Positions 1-9,780 of a stretch of DNA of 64,000 nt are shown here, piece by piece. This stretch comes from Flavobacteriaceae bacterium (GTDB taxonomy: Bacteria > Bacteroidota > Bacteroidia > Flavobacteriales > Flavobacteriaceae). The position numbers were made by a program, and so were the translations under genes. Location of the stretch: assembly GCA_029243165.1 (NCBI GenBank), contig JAQWSN010000012.1, positions 62,001-126,000 of the forward strand, written 5' to 3'. The stretch's first letter is position 1. Each line of letters starts with the position of its first letter. Under the pieces are notes generated by a model, which was not told the DNA's origin, ran no database searches, and saw only the letters and a program-made list of their open reading frames with translations.

Positions 1-324
1 CACGATGCGCTCGGCGGTTAGGATGGATCGAGTCGAACCGCTAACAATAAAAGCTTGATCTCCAGGATTAATAATTGATCCCTCCTCTAGTAAGGGTCTA
101 AATTTTAAATCGGGATCATAACGTTTGAAAATTTGTAAAGCTAAATCCAAGCCAGCAAGGATACCCGTTTGCTTGATGAGCAATACTGCACTACTTTGAC
201 TTTCAGGGTCAATGCACGATAAACTACTGTGGTCACCAGTCCCAATGTCTTCTGCTAAGGCATTATCAATTAAATGCTCAAACTGACTCTGATATTTTTT
301 GTAGTACTCTTTATGCATAGTCAT
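1..324 (-). CDS. nadC: Quinolinate phosphoribosyltransferase (carboxylating), 5' part only
   Basis: Only the first ~108 codons are inside the window; the gene runs off the left edge. The translation begins [12 protein letters not shown] and carries the family's early signature ALAEDIGTGDHSS (about residues 23-35), followed by the N-terminal barrel sequence ending TAERIV. NadC converts quinolinate and PRPP to nicotinate mononucleotide, the last step of de novo NAD synthesis. It overlaps the 3' end of nadB by about 14 bases; a second ATG at 318 is an equally good start. Its position after nadA and nadB supports the call. Confidence 0.93.
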   Translation of the reverse strand, partial: MTMHKEYYKKYQSQFEHLIDNALAEDIGTGDHSSLSCIDPESQSSAVLLIKQTGILAGLDLALQIFKRYDPDLKFRPLLEEGSIINPGDQAFIVSGSTRSILTAERIV

Positions 325-1864
325 GATTGTAGAAGACTCCTTGGTTTTGTGTAATTTCTTGGGATTGTTTTGTGATCAGATAGGCAATACTGATCATATT
401 TCTGAGTTCACACAGCCCGTAGGTCAGCTTGTGGTTGTTGTAAATGGTATTGACCGCTTCATAAATTTTGTCAATATGTTTTTCCGCAATTTGCAAGCCT
501 TTATTGGTTTTAAAGATTCCAACATATTGAGTCATCAGTTGCTGAAGTTCTAAGCGATATTTTTTTATGGATTGGATTTCTGTACTGTTAGAATAAGCAT
601 CTCCATCCCATTTGGGTATGGCTTTGTAAAAAGACTCTTTTGGAAATTCTTTTTTTAATTCCAAAAGGGTATCGTGTGCAGCACGATGAGCAAAAACCAA
701 AGACTCAAGCAAGGAGTTAGAAGCAAGGCGATTGGCACCATGAAGTCCTGTGGCACTGCATTCACCAATAGCATAAAGTCGTTTGAGTTGAGATTCACTT
801 TTTTCATTGACTTTGATTCCTCCACAAAAATAATGAGCAGCGGGTACAACGGGTATGGGGTCTTTTGGCAATGAAATCCCAAGACTTTTACAAGTTTGGA
901 GTATGGTAGGAAAATGAGCTTCCCATTGTTTTAGCTCAATTTCGGATCCATCTAACCAGATAAAATCTTCTTTTTGTTGTTCAATTTCACGTTGAATGCT
1001 CCGCGCAACGATGTCTCGAGGAGCCAATTCGGCCCGGGGATCATTTTTCAACATAAAACGTTCTCCTTGTGTATTGAATAATTTTGCTCCTGCCCCTCGA
1101 ACGGCTTCCGTGATGAGAAAAGTATGTCCTTTAACTTGGGGTCTGAGGGCAGTAGGGTGAAATTGGACGTAAGGCAACCCTTCCATCCGAACACGGGCTC
1201 TGTAGGCTGCACCTAAACCGTCTCCTGTGGCGATATCAGGATTGGTTGAATGTGCATACAAACTTCCAGCACCTCCCGTTGAAAGAATCGTTATTTTTGC
1301 CGTTATTTTAATTATTTTTTCTTCCTCCTGCGAGATGACGTATGCCCCGTAACAACTGTTGGCTTTTTGTTTGGAATGGTGATCGGTAATTAAATCAACT
1401 AAGGTGTGACGTTCCAGCAGTTCAATATTGGGAAAGGTTTTGATTTTTTCAATGAGTGCTTCTTGAATGTGTTGCCCAGTCTGATCTTTGTAATGTACGA
1501 TTCGATTTTCTGAGTGCCCTGCTTCTTTTGCCAAATCTAGCTTTTGCTTTTTTTTATCGAATTGGGCTCCCCATCTTATCAACTCATTAAGTCGTTCATA
1601 ACCTTCTTGAACGACAAATTTTACCACCTGCTCATTACAACTACCGGCACCAGCTTGGAGTGTGTCTTTAATATGTTTTTCAAAGGAATCTTTTTTGAAG
1701 TTGGAGACTACAGCAATTCCACCTTGTGCGTATTTTGTATTGCTTTCATTTAAATCACTTTTGGAAATCAAAACCATGGTAACGTCAGGATTTTTTTGTG
1801 CAACTTGAATCGCAAAAGTCAACCCCGAAATACCCGTACCAATGACTAAAATGTCCTTTGTCAT
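311..1864 (-). CDS. nadB: L-aspartate oxidase
   Basis: A 517-aa flavoprotein that oxidises L-aspartate to iminoaspartate, the substrate NadA condenses with dihydroxyacetone phosphate. The N-terminus has the FAD Rossmann motif GTGISGL (residues 9-15). [11 protein letters not shown], the family's flavin segment, lies at about 40-50; [12 protein letters not shown] and the HPTALRP segment typical of the succinate dehydrogenase/aspartate oxidase family follow, and [15 protein letters not shown] lies near residue 373. Length is normal. Its ATG overlaps the nadA stop (ATGA), implying translational coupling, and its end overlaps nadC. Confidence 0.97.
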   Translation of the reverse strand: MTKDILVIGTGISGLTFAIQVAQKNPDVTMVLISKSDLNESNTKYAQGGIAVVSNFKKDSFEKHIKDTLQAGAGSCNEQVVKFVVQEGYERLNELIRWGAQFDKKKQKLDLAKEAGHSENRIVHYKDQTGQHIQEALIEKIKTFPNIELLERHTLVDLITDHHSKQKANSCYGAYVISQEEEKIIKITAKITILSTGGAGSLYAHSTNPDIATGDGLGAAYRARVRMEGLPYVQFHPTALRPQVKGHTFLITEAVRGAGAKLFNTQGERFMLKNDPRAELAPRDIVARSIQREIEQQKEDFIWLDGSEIELKQWEAHFPTILQTCKSLGISLPKDPIPVVPAAHYFCGGIKVNEKSESQLKRLYAIGECSATGLHGANRLASNSLLESLVFAHRAAHDTLLELKKEFPKESFYKAIPKWDGDAYSNSTEIQSIKKYRLELQQLMTQYVGIFKTNKGLQIAEKHIDKIYEAVNTIYNNHKLTYGLCELRNMISIAYLITKQSQEITQNQGVFYNHDYA

Positions 1865-2862
1865 GGTGAACTCAGATTAAGCATTCGTTCTATGGGTTCT
1901 CGTGCCTTATTTATTAAAGCAGTGTCAAGGTTAATTTCTGGGAGTTCGTAAACCAAACAATTGTACAGTTTTTCCAATGTATTCAGTTTCATGAAGGCAC
2001 ATTCGCTACAAGCGCAAGTACTGTCTTCAACGGGTGCAGGAATAAAAGTTTTTTCTGGGCAGCATTTTTGCATTTCATAAAGGATGCCTGCCTCTGTAGC
2101 CACAATAAAAGTAGATGAAGTATCTTCTTGCACAAAACGAAGTAAGCCTGAAGTACTCCCGATGTAGTGCGCAATTTCTAAAATTGGTGATTCACTTTCT
2201 GGATGTGCAATAAATTTTGCTTGTGGATGTTTTTTTGCAAGCGCAACAATTTTTTCAAAGGAAAAAGCTTCGTGTACAATACAAGCGCCGTCCCAAAGAA
2301 TCATATCTCTACCGGTTTCTTTAATTAGATAACGGCCCAAATTTTTATCTGGCGCAAAAATAATTTCACGATTCACGGGAATACTTTCAATTATTTCTTT
2401 TGCATTACTTGAGGTACAAACTAGATCACTTAAGGCTTTAATTTCAGCCGAACAGTTGATGTAAGTTACCACTAAAGCATTAGGGTGTTGTGCTTTAAAT
2501 ACTGCAAAATTATTTGGCGGACAAGAGTCTGCCAAGGAACATCCAGCTTTAAGGTCTGGGAGTAAAACTTTTTTAGTTGGATTGATGATCTTGGCAGTTT
2601 CTGCCATAAAATGAACTCCGGCAAAAACAATGATGTCGGCTTCAACCTTTGCAGCTTGTTGGGCTAAGTAGAGGCTGTCGCCTAAATAGTCTGCCAATTC
2701 TTGTATGGCGGGCTCTTGATAGTAATGTGCCAAAAGAACTGCATTTTTTTCCTTTTTGAGCTTTTTAATGGCTGAGGGCAAATCCAGATTCTTGTCAATG
2801 GGAGATGGAATGTATCCCAATTTTTTAAGTTGGGAATGCATAAGATCATAATTGTTTGCCAT
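1861..2862 (-). CDS. nadA: Quinolinate synthase A
   Basis: A 333-aa [4Fe-4S] enzyme making quinolinate from iminoaspartate and dihydroxyacetone phosphate. The expected cysteine sites are visible: [11 protein letters not shown] near residue 107, [10 protein letters not shown] and CTSSNA near 135-150, and the C-terminal [29 protein letters not shown] near residue 45 is the family's first conserved block. It starts 8 bases after truB and overlaps nadB by four bases, so nadA-nadB-nadC form one block at the end of the ftsX-uppP-truB operon. Confidence 0.97.
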   Translation of the reverse strand: MANNYDLMHSQLKKLGYIPSPIDKNLDLPSAIKKLKKEKNAVLLAHYYQEPAIQELADYLGDSLYLAQQAAKVEADIIVFAGVHFMAETAKIINPTKKVLLPDLKAGCSLADSCPPNNFAVFKAQHPNALVVTYINCSAEIKALSDLVCTSSNAKEIIESIPVNREIIFAPDKNLGRYLIKETGRDMILWDGACIVHEAFSFEKIVALAKKHPQAKFIAHPESESPILEIAHYIGSTSGLLRFVQEDTSSTFIVATEAGILYEMQKCCPEKTFIPAPVEDSTCACSECAFMKLNTLEKLYNCLVYELPEINLDTALINKAREPIERMLNLSSP

Positions 2863-2870
2863 AACAATTT

Positions 2871-3605
2871 TTAATTTGTTTTCAAGCTAATATTTTTTGG
2901 TGAATTTTCATCATAAACGCTTTTCATATGAAAGGCATTTTCCAGACTGTAATCTCCGATTTTAGTTCTTCGTAGTGAAGTTAAATGAGCACCTGATTGA
3001 AGCGTTTTGCCAAAATCATGAGCTAAACTCCTTATGTAGGTCCCTTTGCTGCATCGTACCAAAAACTCAATTTTAGGAAGCTTAATTTTTTGTATTTCGA
3101 ATTGAGAAATCGAAATTTGTCTGGGCTTTATTTCAGGTCGAAGTCCTTCTCGAGCGTATTCATAAAGTCGCTTCCCCTCTTTTTTTAAAGCTGAAAATAC
3201 GGGAGGATATTGTTCAATTTCACCCGTAAATTTTTCTGCTGTTTTACGAATTAGATCAGAGGAAATATGGTCTATTGGAAAGTTTTGATCTCTTTCAGTT
3301 TCAAGATCATATGAAGGGGTAGTGGCACCTAAAAAAAAAGTTCCTGTGTATTCTTTTGCTTGATTTTGAAAAGTTTCAATAGACTTGGTTTTTTTTCCTG
3401 TACAAATCAAAAGCAGTCCTGTTGCAAGCGGATCAAGCGTTCCTGCATGTCCTACTTTTAGTTTTTTTATTCCCGTTTCGTTTTTTAAATGCCAACGAAT
3501 TTTGTTTACAACTTGAAAAGAGGTCCAACCTAAGGGTTTGTCAATCAATAGTAGTTGGCCCTCTAAGAGGGAATCGGCAGAAAAAGATTGTTTAAAAAAG
3601 TCCAT
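2871..3605 (-). CDS. truB: tRNA pseudouridine(55) synthase
   Basis: A 244-aa enzyme that isomerises U55 in the T-loop of tRNAs. The catalytic motif [14 protein letters not shown] contains the nucleophilic Asp, and the upstream [13 protein letters not shown] is the family's opening block. [16 protein letters not shown] in the C-terminal half is also typical. The ATG at 3605 (MDFFKQSF) is preferred; an upstream in-frame start at 3644 would add 13 residues read through the uppP tail. The chosen start overlaps the uppP 3' end by 14 bases. It belongs to the ftsX-to-nadC operon. Confidence 0.95.
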   Translation of the reverse strand: MDFFKQSFSADSLLEGQLLLIDKPLGWTSFQVVNKIRWHLKNETGIKKLKVGHAGTLDPLATGLLLICTGKKTKSIETFQNQAKEYTGTFFLGATTPSYDLETERDQNFPIDHISSDLIRKTAEKFTGEIEQYPPVFSALKKEGKRLYEYAREGLRPEIKPRQISISQFEIQKIKLPKIEFLVRCSKGTYIRSLAHDFGKTLQSGAHLTSLRRTKIGDYSLENAFHMKSVYDENSPKNISLKTN

Positions 3606-4383
3606 AAAATAAGCTAATTCCACCCACAATAAAACAATAGACACTAAAGTATATCAACTGGCTTTTTTTCACCAAAAGAAGCATCCATTTGCAAGCTAAA
3701 ATACCCGTGATAAAAGAGGCAGAAAATCCAATAATGAGAGGCAAAACATCCAATTGCATGGGGATTCCTTCATAATCAAGTATTGATTTTGCCATACTCC
3801 CAAAAATAAGAGGAAGTACCATTAAAAAAGAAAATCGAGCAGCTTTTTCACGATCTACTCCTAATAGTAGCGCACTTGCAATGGTAGATCCACTTCTAGA
3901 AATACCTGGGAGTATTGCAATGGCTTGAACGATTCCGATGAAAAATGCTTTTCGAGACGTAACTTCTCCTGTAGCTTTTGGTGTTTTTTCTGCCCAAAAC
4001 AGAATGATTCCTGTGAGTAAGAGCATGCTTCCGACCAAAATTAAATTTTGATCGAATAAAGCGGTAATTTGTTTTTCTAAAAACAATCCTACAAGTACTG
4101 CTGGAATCATGGAAATTATGATTTTAAGGACAAAGGCGTGGCTTTCGTTTTTTTTAGTGCTAAACATTCCTTTGAATAAGGTACCTATCTCAGGTAGAAA
4201 AACAACGAGAGTACTCAGGGCTGTGCCTACGTGAAGAGCAAGTGTTAGAAACAATCCTTCTTGACCAATAGTACCGGTCCCAAAAAGTGCTTTTCCAATT
4301 TCCAGATGACCGCTGGAAGAAATGGGTAAAAATTCTGTAAGTCCTTGGATTATTCCTAAAACTAGGGCTTCAATCGAACTCAT
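3592..4383 (-). CDS. uppP: Undecaprenyl-diphosphatase (BacA/UppP family)
   Basis: A 263-aa inner-membrane enzyme that dephosphorylates undecaprenyl pyrophosphate to recycle the lipid carrier for peptidoglycan and glycan export. Both family signatures are present: QGLTEFLPISSSGHLEIG (residues ~14-31) and GISRSGSTIASALLLG (~159-174). Several strongly hydrophobic helices cover the rest. Its ATG overlaps the stop of the DUF3098 gene (ATGA), and it overlaps truB downstream. The neighbourhood (ftsX, uppP) ties the first part of the operon to envelope growth. Confidence 0.96.
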   Translation of the reverse strand: MSSIEALVLGIIQGLTEFLPISSSGHLEIGKALFGTGTIGQEGLFLTLALHVGTALSTLVVFLPEIGTLFKGMFSTKKNESHAFVLKIIISMIPAVLVGLFLEKQITALFDQNLILVGSMLLLTGIILFWAEKTPKATGEVTSRKAFFIGIVQAIAILPGISRSGSTIASALLLGVDREKAARFSFLMVLPLIFGSMAKSILDYEGIPMQLDVLPLIIGFSASFITGILACKWMLLLVKKSQLIYFSVYCFIVGGISLFYGLF

Positions 4384-4625
4384 TTTTGTGTTGTTTCTCT
4401 AGTTAGTATGGAATACATAGCAATTCCAAAACCGATGAGAATTAAAGTAGGAGCCAAGCGAATGCGACGAAAGTTAAAAATTTCTTCATTGAAGTAATTG
4501 GGATCTTCGCTGCCTCCTCCCACCATTAGTGCGAAGCCTGTAGCAATGACGAAAAGGGCCAAGAAAAGAAAACGATAATTTCTTTTTCCAAATAATAGTT
4601 TTTTGGGGCTGCTTTTTTTTTCCAT
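4380..4625 (-). CDS. DUF3098 small membrane protein
   Basis: An 81-aa protein with two predicted membrane helices (about residues 18-36 and 59-74) and a basic N-terminus (MEKKSSPKKLLFGKRNY). The pattern FALMVGGGSEDPNYFNEEIFNFRR between the helices is what I recognise as the DUF3098 family, found in Bacteroidota and usually next to ftsX and uppP, as here. No biochemical role is known to me. Position between a divisome gene and a lipid-carrier gene suggests an envelope function, which is inference only. Confidence 0.85.
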   Translation of the reverse strand: MEKKSSPKKLLFGKRNYRFLFLALFVIATGFALMVGGGSEDPNYFNEEIFNFRRIRLAPTLILIGFGIAMYSILTRETTQK

Positions 4626-4635
4626 GGGGATTGAA

Positions 4636-5514
4636 TTAATAGATTGCGTCTGATTTAAGATTTAAATAGCGTTGGGTAGCAAAAAAGGTGCTTAGACCTG
4701 TAATACCCACTCCTAATAGTAAAACACCTCCAAACACAAGAGCAAGTTCGACTGGATTTTCGGACATATTAAGCTCAGGAAATCGTTTATTAATCTCCAC
4801 GAACACCAGTACCAAGCCCGATAATGCAATAAACGAACTTAAAATGCCCAATCGCATATGAGTCCAGATAAACGGTTTTCGAATAAAGGATTTCGTTGCT
4901 CCGACCAATTGCATGGTTTTAATGATAAATCTTTTTGAGTAGATCGAAAGCCGAATGGAACTGTTGATCAGTAATAAAGCAATGGTTATGAAAAGTGCAG
5001 TAGTGAGTAATAAGACGTAGGAAATACGTACTATGTTTTTGTCTAAAAGTGTAACCAGTGGTTGATCAAAAACAACTTCATCAACAAAATCAGTAACCTC
5101 TAATTCTTGCTGAGTTTGGGTAAGGCTTACAGTATTAACATAAGCTGCATTAAAATAAACATCAACCGAATTGAGTAAGGGATTGTAACCTAGAAACTCA
5201 AGGAAATCTTCGCCGATATCTCTTGCGTACTGGGCAGCTGCCTCTTCTTTGGAAATAAAATTTACTTTTTTTGTTGCAGGATCCAGTTGAATTTTTTTTT
5301 GGAGTTGGGTGATTTCAATGTCTTTGGCACTGTCTTTAAGATAAACAGTCATCACAATTTGTTCTTTGAAATAAGAAGCAACATTACGAGTGTTCAGTAA
5401 AAATAGTCCCAAGATGCCCACAAAAAAAAGAACCAAACTGATGCTAATCACTACGGATAAGTAGCCGGTTAGGACTCTTCTTTTTTGGAATTTTTCTTGG
5501 AATGTTTTTGACAC
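4636..5514 (-). CDS. ftsX: Cell division ABC-transporter-like permease FtsX
   Basis: A 292-aa FtsX-type protein: one N-terminal membrane helix (GYLSVVISISLVLFFVGILG), a periplasmic domain of about 110 residues, then three C-terminal helices of the FtsX/MacB permease fold. FtsX works with FtsE to activate peptidoglycan hydrolases at the septum; no ftsE is in the window. I chose the GTG at 5514 (VSKTFQEKF) over an ATG at 5595. The upstream extension is hydrophobic and uncharacteristic, and a good -33/-7 promoter (5529-5558) lies just ahead of 5514. First gene of the operon reaching nadC. Confidence 0.9.
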   Translation of the reverse strand: MSKTFQEKFQKRRVLTGYLSVVISISLVLFFVGILGLFLLNTRNVASYFKEQIVMTVYLKDSAKDIEITQLQKKIQLDPATKKVNFISKEEAAAQYARDIGEDFLEFLGYNPLLNSVDVYFNAAYVNTVSLTQTQQELEVTDFVDEVVFDQPLVTLLDKNIVRISYVLLLTTALFITIALLLINSSIRLSIYSKRFIIKTMQLVGATKSFIRKPFIWTHMRLGILSSFIALSGLVLVFVEINKRFPELNMSENPVELALVFGGVLLLGVGITGLSTFFATQRYLNLKSDAIY

Positions 5515-5528
5515 AATGAATGTTTCTG

Positions 5529-5558
5529 TAAAAATAATAAAGAATTGGAAGCCCACAA
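5529..5558 (-). promoter_or_regulatory. Putative Bacteroidota-type promoter for the ftsX-nadC operon
   Basis: On the minus strand TTG (5558-5556) is followed after 19 bases by TATTTTTA (5536-5529), one mismatch from the TAnnTTTG -7 element. It sits 14 bases ahead of the GTG at 5514. If it is used, the longer ATG start at 5595 cannot be translated from this transcript. Confidence 0.4.
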
Positions 5559-5605
5559 CGGAGATAAAATATTCTTTTCCTTTTTTCACATTCAATCAAT
5601 AAGCG

Positions 5606-5613
5606 TATTTTTG
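5606..5613 (+). promoter_or_regulatory. Putative -7 element for leuS
   Basis: TATTTTTG is an exact match to TAnnTTTG, 31 bases ahead of the leuS GTG. I see no clear TTG at the normal upstream spacing, so only the -7 part is supported. Confidence 0.4.
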
Positions 5614-5644
5614 TGCCTTTCTACACCCTTCAACACCAAAAACT

Positions 5645-8461
5645 GTGGGATACGATTTCAAGACTATTGAGAAAAAATGGCAAGCCCACTGGGCAAAAAA
5701 CCAGACCTTCAAGGCGGACAACCATTCGGAAAAACCAAAATACTACGTTTTGGATATGTTTCCCTACCCTTCAGGAGCTGGACTCCACGTAGGGCATCCT
5801 TTGGGTTACATTGCGAGTGATATTTATTCACGTTTCAAGCGACATAAAGGCTTTAATGTGCTTCACCCACAGGGGTACGACTCATTTGGGTTGCCCGCAG
5901 AGCAATATGCCATTCAAACGGGGCAGCATCCTGCAAAAACGACTCAAGAAAACATCAATCGGTATCGCCAACAATTGGATCAAATGGGCTTCTCTTTTGA
6001 TTGGAGTCGTGAGGTGCGAACTTCTGAACCCGATTTCTACAAATGGACACAATGGATTTTTCTGCTTTTGTTTGATCATTATTATTGTAATTCAGCCAAT
6101 AAAGCTCAACCCATTACTCAGCTTATTGAACAATTTGAAAGAAAGGGCAACGAAACTGTGAATGCAGTTTGCGATGCTTCAACACCTAACATTACAGCTA
6201 GCGAATGGAAATCTTTTTCAGAGACTGAGCAACAGGAATTTTTATTGCATTACCGACTGACTTACCTATCGGAAGCTGAAGTAAACTGGTGTGCAGATTT
6301 AGGGACAGTCCTTGCCAATGACGAAATAATTAACGGAGTTTCTGAGCGAGGCGGTTTTGCTGTGACTAAGAAAAAAATGAAACAGTGGAGTATGCGAATC
6401 GGTGCTTATGCCGAAAGACTTCTTCAAGGGCTTGATCGCATAGATTGGCCAGAATCCTTAAAAGAAATGCAACGCAATTGGATTGGGAAGTCCATTGGAG
6501 CAAAAGTATTTTTTCAAATAGAAAATCACGAAAAAAGGATTGAGGTATTTACCACACGCCCCGATACACTGTTTGGAGTTACTTTCATGACCTTGGCACC
6601 CGAGTTGGATTTGGTTCAAGAAATTACCCATCCCGATCAAAAAGAAGCGGTGGAAAAATATGTTGAGGAAACTCAAAAAAGAACCCAACGCGAGCGTATG
6701 GCCGATGTCAAAAATTGCACTGGAGTATTTACAGGAAGCTATGTTTTGCATCCTTTTACGAAAGAACGCATTCCGATTTGGATTGGGGACTATGTTTTGG
6801 CGGATTATGGAACAGGAGCTGTCATGGCGGTGCCTTGTGGAGATCAACGCGACTATGATTTTGCCAAACACTTTGATCTGCCCATAAAAAATATTTTTAG
6901 CGGTGTTTCCATTGAAAAAGAAGCTTTCACCGATAAAGGAACTACCGTCATAGATCATTCTGATTTTCTTACAGGACTTTCTTATGAGGAAGCCATGAAA
7001 ACAGTGATAAAAGCATTAGAAGATCAAGGTAGTGGCGAAGGAACGATCAATTACAGGTTACGGGATGCAATCTTTAGTAGACAACGGTATTGGGGAGAGC
7101 CCATACCTATGTACTATCAAGAGGGTTTGCCCCAGCCCTTAGATTTAAAACACTTACCCTTAACTCTCCCTGAAGTAGAAAAGTATTTGCCCACACCAGA
7201 AGGTGCACCACCATTAGGTAATGCAGAGACTTGGGCTTGGGATACTCAAAAAGAGCAGGTTGTTGCCAATGTGTTGATAGACCACAAAACAGTTTTTCCT
7301 TTGGAGTTGAATACCATGCCTGGATGGGCTGGAAGCTCTTGGTATTTTTACCGCTACATGGATGCTACGAATACCAATTCTTTTGTGGGAAAAGAGGCTG
7401 CAGCCTATTGGAAAGAAGTTGATTTGTATCTGGGGGGTAGTGAACATGCGACGGGGCATTTATTGTATTCTCGTTTTTGGCAAAAGTTTTTATTTGATTT
7501 GGATTTATTGCCCGTTGAGGAATATGCCAAAAAATTAATTAACCAAGGAATGATTTTAGGAACTTCGGCCTTTGTGTATCGAAAACCTGGGACTCAAACG
7601 TATCTTTCTAAGGAGCTGATTCAAGAAGCTGATCAAACAGAACCTATTCGGGTAGATGTTGGTTTCGTGAACAGTGCAGACGAATTGGATATCGAGGGTG
7701 TGAGACGATGGCAACCTCAGTTTGAAAAAGCGACTTTTAAATTGCATAACGGGGTGTACAAAGTTGGCAGAGAGGTGGAGAAAATGTCCAAGTCGAAATA
7801 CAATGTGGTCAACCCCGATACGATTTGTGAGCAATATGGTGCCGATACGCTGCGTATGTACGAAATGTTTTTGGGTCCTATTGAACAGGCTAAACCTTGG
7901 AATACAGCAGGAATCTCAGGCGTTCATAATTTTCTTAAAAAATATTGGCGTTTGTTTTATGATGGAGAACAAAGTGTGGTTCACAATGAGGAACCGTCCA
8001 AAGAAGAGTTAAAAATTTTACATGAAACCATTAAAAAAGTGACCCATGATATTGAGCACTTTTCATTCAATACTTGTGTAAGTGCTCTTATGATTTGTGT
8101 GAACGAACTCACAAGTTTAAAAAGTCACAGCAGTGAAATTTTAAGTCCTTTAACTTTATTGCTTTCTCCTTTTGCTCCCCATCTGGCTTCAGAAATGTGG
8201 GAACAATTGGGTAATAAAACTACAATTGATCAAGTTGATTTTCCGCTGGCAAATGAGTCTTATTTGATTCAAGACACTAAAAATTATCCGGTTTCTTTCA
8301 ATGGTAAAATGCGATTTACTCTAGAGCTTTCTCTTGACCTTGACCAAGCGGCTATCCAAGAGGCCGTGTTACAAGACTCAAGAGCTTTAGAATATTTGGA
8401 TGGGAAAACACCCAAAAAATGGATAGTTGTTCCCAACAAAATCATCAATATCGTTTATTGA
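5645..8461 (+). CDS. leuS: Leucyl-tRNA synthetase
   Basis: A 938-aa class I aminoacyl-tRNA synthetase charging tRNA-Leu. The HIGH-type motif is HVGH (residues 48-51, in PSGAGLHVGHPLG) and the KMSKS loop lies at about 713-717 (VEKMSKSKYN). The CP1 editing domain between them has GTGAVMAVPCGDQRDYDFA, the proofreading-site block. The GTG start gives MGYDFKTIEKKWQ, matching the usual N-terminus of the family. The gene diverges from ftsX and appears monocistronic or loosely linked to the peptidase downstream. Confidence 0.98.
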   Translation: MGYDFKTIEKKWQAHWAKNQTFKADNHSEKPKYYVLDMFPYPSGAGLHVGHPLGYIASDIYSRFKRHKGFNVLHPQGYDSFGLPAEQYAIQTGQHPAKTTQENINRYRQQLDQMGFSFDWSREVRTSEPDFYKWTQWIFLLLFDHYYCNSANKAQPITQLIEQFERKGNETVNAVCDASTPNITASEWKSFSETEQQEFLLHYRLTYLSEAEVNWCADLGTVLANDEIINGVSERGGFAVTKKKMKQWSMRIGAYAERLLQGLDRIDWPESLKEMQRNWIGKSIGAKVFFQIENHEKRIEVFTTRPDTLFGVTFMTLAPELDLVQEITHPDQKEAVEKYVEETQKRTQRERMADVKNCTGVFTGSYVLHPFTKERIPIWIGDYVLADYGTGAVMAVPCGDQRDYDFAKHFDLPIKNIFSGVSIEKEAFTDKGTTVIDHSDFLTGLSYEEAMKTVIKALEDQGSGEGTINYRLRDAIFSRQRYWGEPIPMYYQEGLPQPLDLKHLPLTLPEVEKYLPTPEGAPPLGNAETWAWDTQKEQVVANVLIDHKTVFPLELNTMPGWAGSSWYFYRYMDATNTNSFVGKEAAAYWKEVDLYLGGSEHATGHLLYSRFWQKFLFDLDLLPVEEYAKKLINQGMILGTSAFVYRKPGTQTYLSKELIQEADQTEPIRVDVGFVNSADELDIEGVRRWQPQFEKATFKLHNGVYKVGREVEKMSKSKYNVVNPDTICEQYGADTLRMYEMFLGPIEQAKPWNTAGISGVHNFLKKYWRLFYDGEQSVVHNEEPSKEELKILHETIKKVTHDIEHFSFNTCVSALMICVNELTSLKSHSSEILSPLTLLLSPFAPHLASEMWEQLGNKTTIDQVDFPLANESYLIQDTKNYPVSFNGKMRFTLELSLDLDQAAIQEAVLQDSRALEYLDGKTPKKWIVVPNKIINIVY

Positions 8462-8490
8462 TTTTTTCGGACTTTAGAAAATGTTAATTT

Positions 8491-8532
8491 TAATTTTGAC
8501 GGTATGGGATCGTTGGATTTAGTTTAATTTTG
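8491..8532 (+). promoter_or_regulatory. Two putative -7 elements ahead of the zinc peptidase gene
   Basis: TAATTTTG occurs twice (8491-8498 and 8525-8532), each an exact TAnnTTTG match; the second ends 11 bases before the ATG at 8544. A TTG at 8496-8498 precedes the second copy by 26 bases, slightly longer than the usual spacing. Confidence 0.4.
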
Positions 8533-8543
8533 ATAAAAAAAAT

Positions 8544-9236
8544 ATGGGCAGTTATTATTTAATCATCATTGTCATTTCCCTTGTGAGTATGTGGGTTAGC
8601 AACACACTGAAGAGGAAATTTAAAACCTATTCTCAGAAGCAATTGCGAAACGGGATGTCTGGAAAAGAAATAGCAGAAAAGATGCTAACTGACCACGGCA
8701 TTCGAGATGTTCAAGTCATTTCTGTAAAAGGCTCTCTAACGGATCATTACAATCCACTTAAGAAGACTGTAAATTTGAGTGAGTCCGTGTACAACGAACG
8801 CAATGCAGCTGCTGCTGCAGTGGCTGCTCATGAATGCGGTCATGCTGTGCAACATGCTCAGGGATATGAATGGCTTCAAATTCGGTCGACCTTGGTTCCC
8901 ATGGTTGGGGTGGCTTCAAACCTTTCGATGTTGGTTATTATTGGTGGGCTGGTCTTAATGCAAATTGTTCCTTTTGGGTTTACAATTGCAGTAATTGGAG
9001 TTTGTCTTTTTGGAGTAGGAACTCTTTTTAGCTTTATTACACTCCCTGTTGAATACGATGCAAGCAACCGTGCATTGGCATGGCTTCAGCGTAAAAATAT
9101 GGTTTCTAGAGAGGAATTAGCGGGCGCACAAGATGCTCTGAAATGGGCTGCTCGAACGTATGTTGTTGCAGCATTGGGATCATTGGCTACCTTGGCCTAT
9201 TTTGCGTTTCAAGTTTTTGGAGGAAGAAGAAACTAG
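8544..9236 (+). CDS. Membrane zinc metallopeptidase (YugP type)
   Basis: A 230-aa membrane protein with an N-terminal helix (residues ~2-18), the zinc-binding motif AAHECGHAVQHAQ at about 92-104, and at least three further helices. This is the neutral zinc metallopeptidase family containing Bacillus YugP; substrates are unknown. The LPVEYDASNRAL segment near residue 172 is also conserved in the family. It follows leuS by 82 bases with its own candidate promoter. The HExxH-like core is HECGH, as is usual for this family. Confidence 0.9.
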   Translation: MGSYYLIIIVISLVSMWVSNTLKRKFKTYSQKQLRNGMSGKEIAEKMLTDHGIRDVQVISVKGSLTDHYNPLKKTVNLSESVYNERNAAAAAVAAHECGHAVQHAQGYEWLQIRSTLVPMVGVASNLSMLVIIGGLVLMQIVPFGFTIAVIGVCLFGVGTLFSFITLPVEYDASNRALAWLQRKNMVSREELAGAQDALKWAARTYVVAALGSLATLAYFAFQVFGGRRN

Positions 9237-9241
9237 TGTTT

Positions 9242-9712
9242 TCAAAGTCGGATTTGTCTATTGAGTTGTTGTTGGAGCGATATGAAGGTTTCTGTTCTTG
9301 AGACTCCTTCCACAGACTGAATTTTTTTATTCAATAGTTCCATTAGGTGTTCATTATCTCTGCACAATAGTTTGATAAAAATACTCCAATTTCCAGTGGT
9401 GTAATGGCATTCAATTACCTCGTCAATTTGCTCCAATTGTTTTACTGCTTCTGGATTTCGAATTGCTTTATCTAAAAAAACACCGATGAATGCCATAGTT
9501 TTGAATCCAAGAATTTTTGGGTTTAAAATAATTTGAGAGCCTGAAATTACTTCTGCTTTCTCAAGTTTTTTTAAACGTTGATGTACTGCTGCTCCAGAAA
9601 TTCCTGTTGCTTTTGATAAGGTCACGATAGGGGTGCGTGCATCTTTTGTTAATAATTTTAGAATGATTTTATCAATTCCATCAATCATTATGGTTTGTTC
9701 GGATATTTTCAT
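9242..9712 (-). CDS. Lrp/AsnC family transcriptional regulator
   Basis: A 156-aa regulator with an N-terminal winged helix (IDGIDKIILKLLTKDARTP, then the recognition-helix segment GISGAAVHQRLKKLEKA) and a C-terminal RAM ligand-binding domain (KTMAFIGVFLDKAI ... ECHYTTGNWSIFIKLLC). Such proteins sense amino acids; the ligand here cannot be inferred. The ATG at 9712 fits family length, with a second ATG at 9691. It converges on the zinc peptidase and diverges from the DUF423 gene. Confidence 0.92.
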   Translation of the reverse strand: MKISEQTIMIDGIDKIILKLLTKDARTPIVTLSKATGISGAAVHQRLKKLEKAEVISGSQIILNPKILGFKTMAFIGVFLDKAIRNPEAVKQLEQIDEVIECHYTTGNWSIFIKLLCRDNEHLMELLNKKIQSVEGVSRTETFISLQQQLNRQIRL

Positions 9713-9718
9713 TTTTTA

Positions 9719-9764
9719 GTTTAAAACGTACAGTTAATGTTAAATTTTTGTTTTAAATTTAAAC
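9719..9764. promoter_or_regulatory. Possible Lrp operator between divergent genes
   Basis: The spacer between the regulator and the DUF423 gene contains GTTTAAAAC (9719-9727) and its near inverted copy GTTTTAAAT (9750-9758), with TTTAAAC continuing after it. Members of this regulator family often bind AT-rich imperfect palindromes next to their own gene. The AT-richness of the spacer makes chance occurrence quite possible. Confidence 0.25.
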
Positions 9765-9780
9765 ATAAAAGCTGAAATCA

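Noticed and set aside
323-882. Open frames on both strands inside nadB
   Set aside because: They are antisense or shifted shadows of nadB, which has full family motifs over the same bases.
6458-6958. 166-codon antisense frame inside leuS
   Set aside because: It lies opposite the editing domain of leuS and its translation shows no family features; length is explained by the codon bias of leuS.
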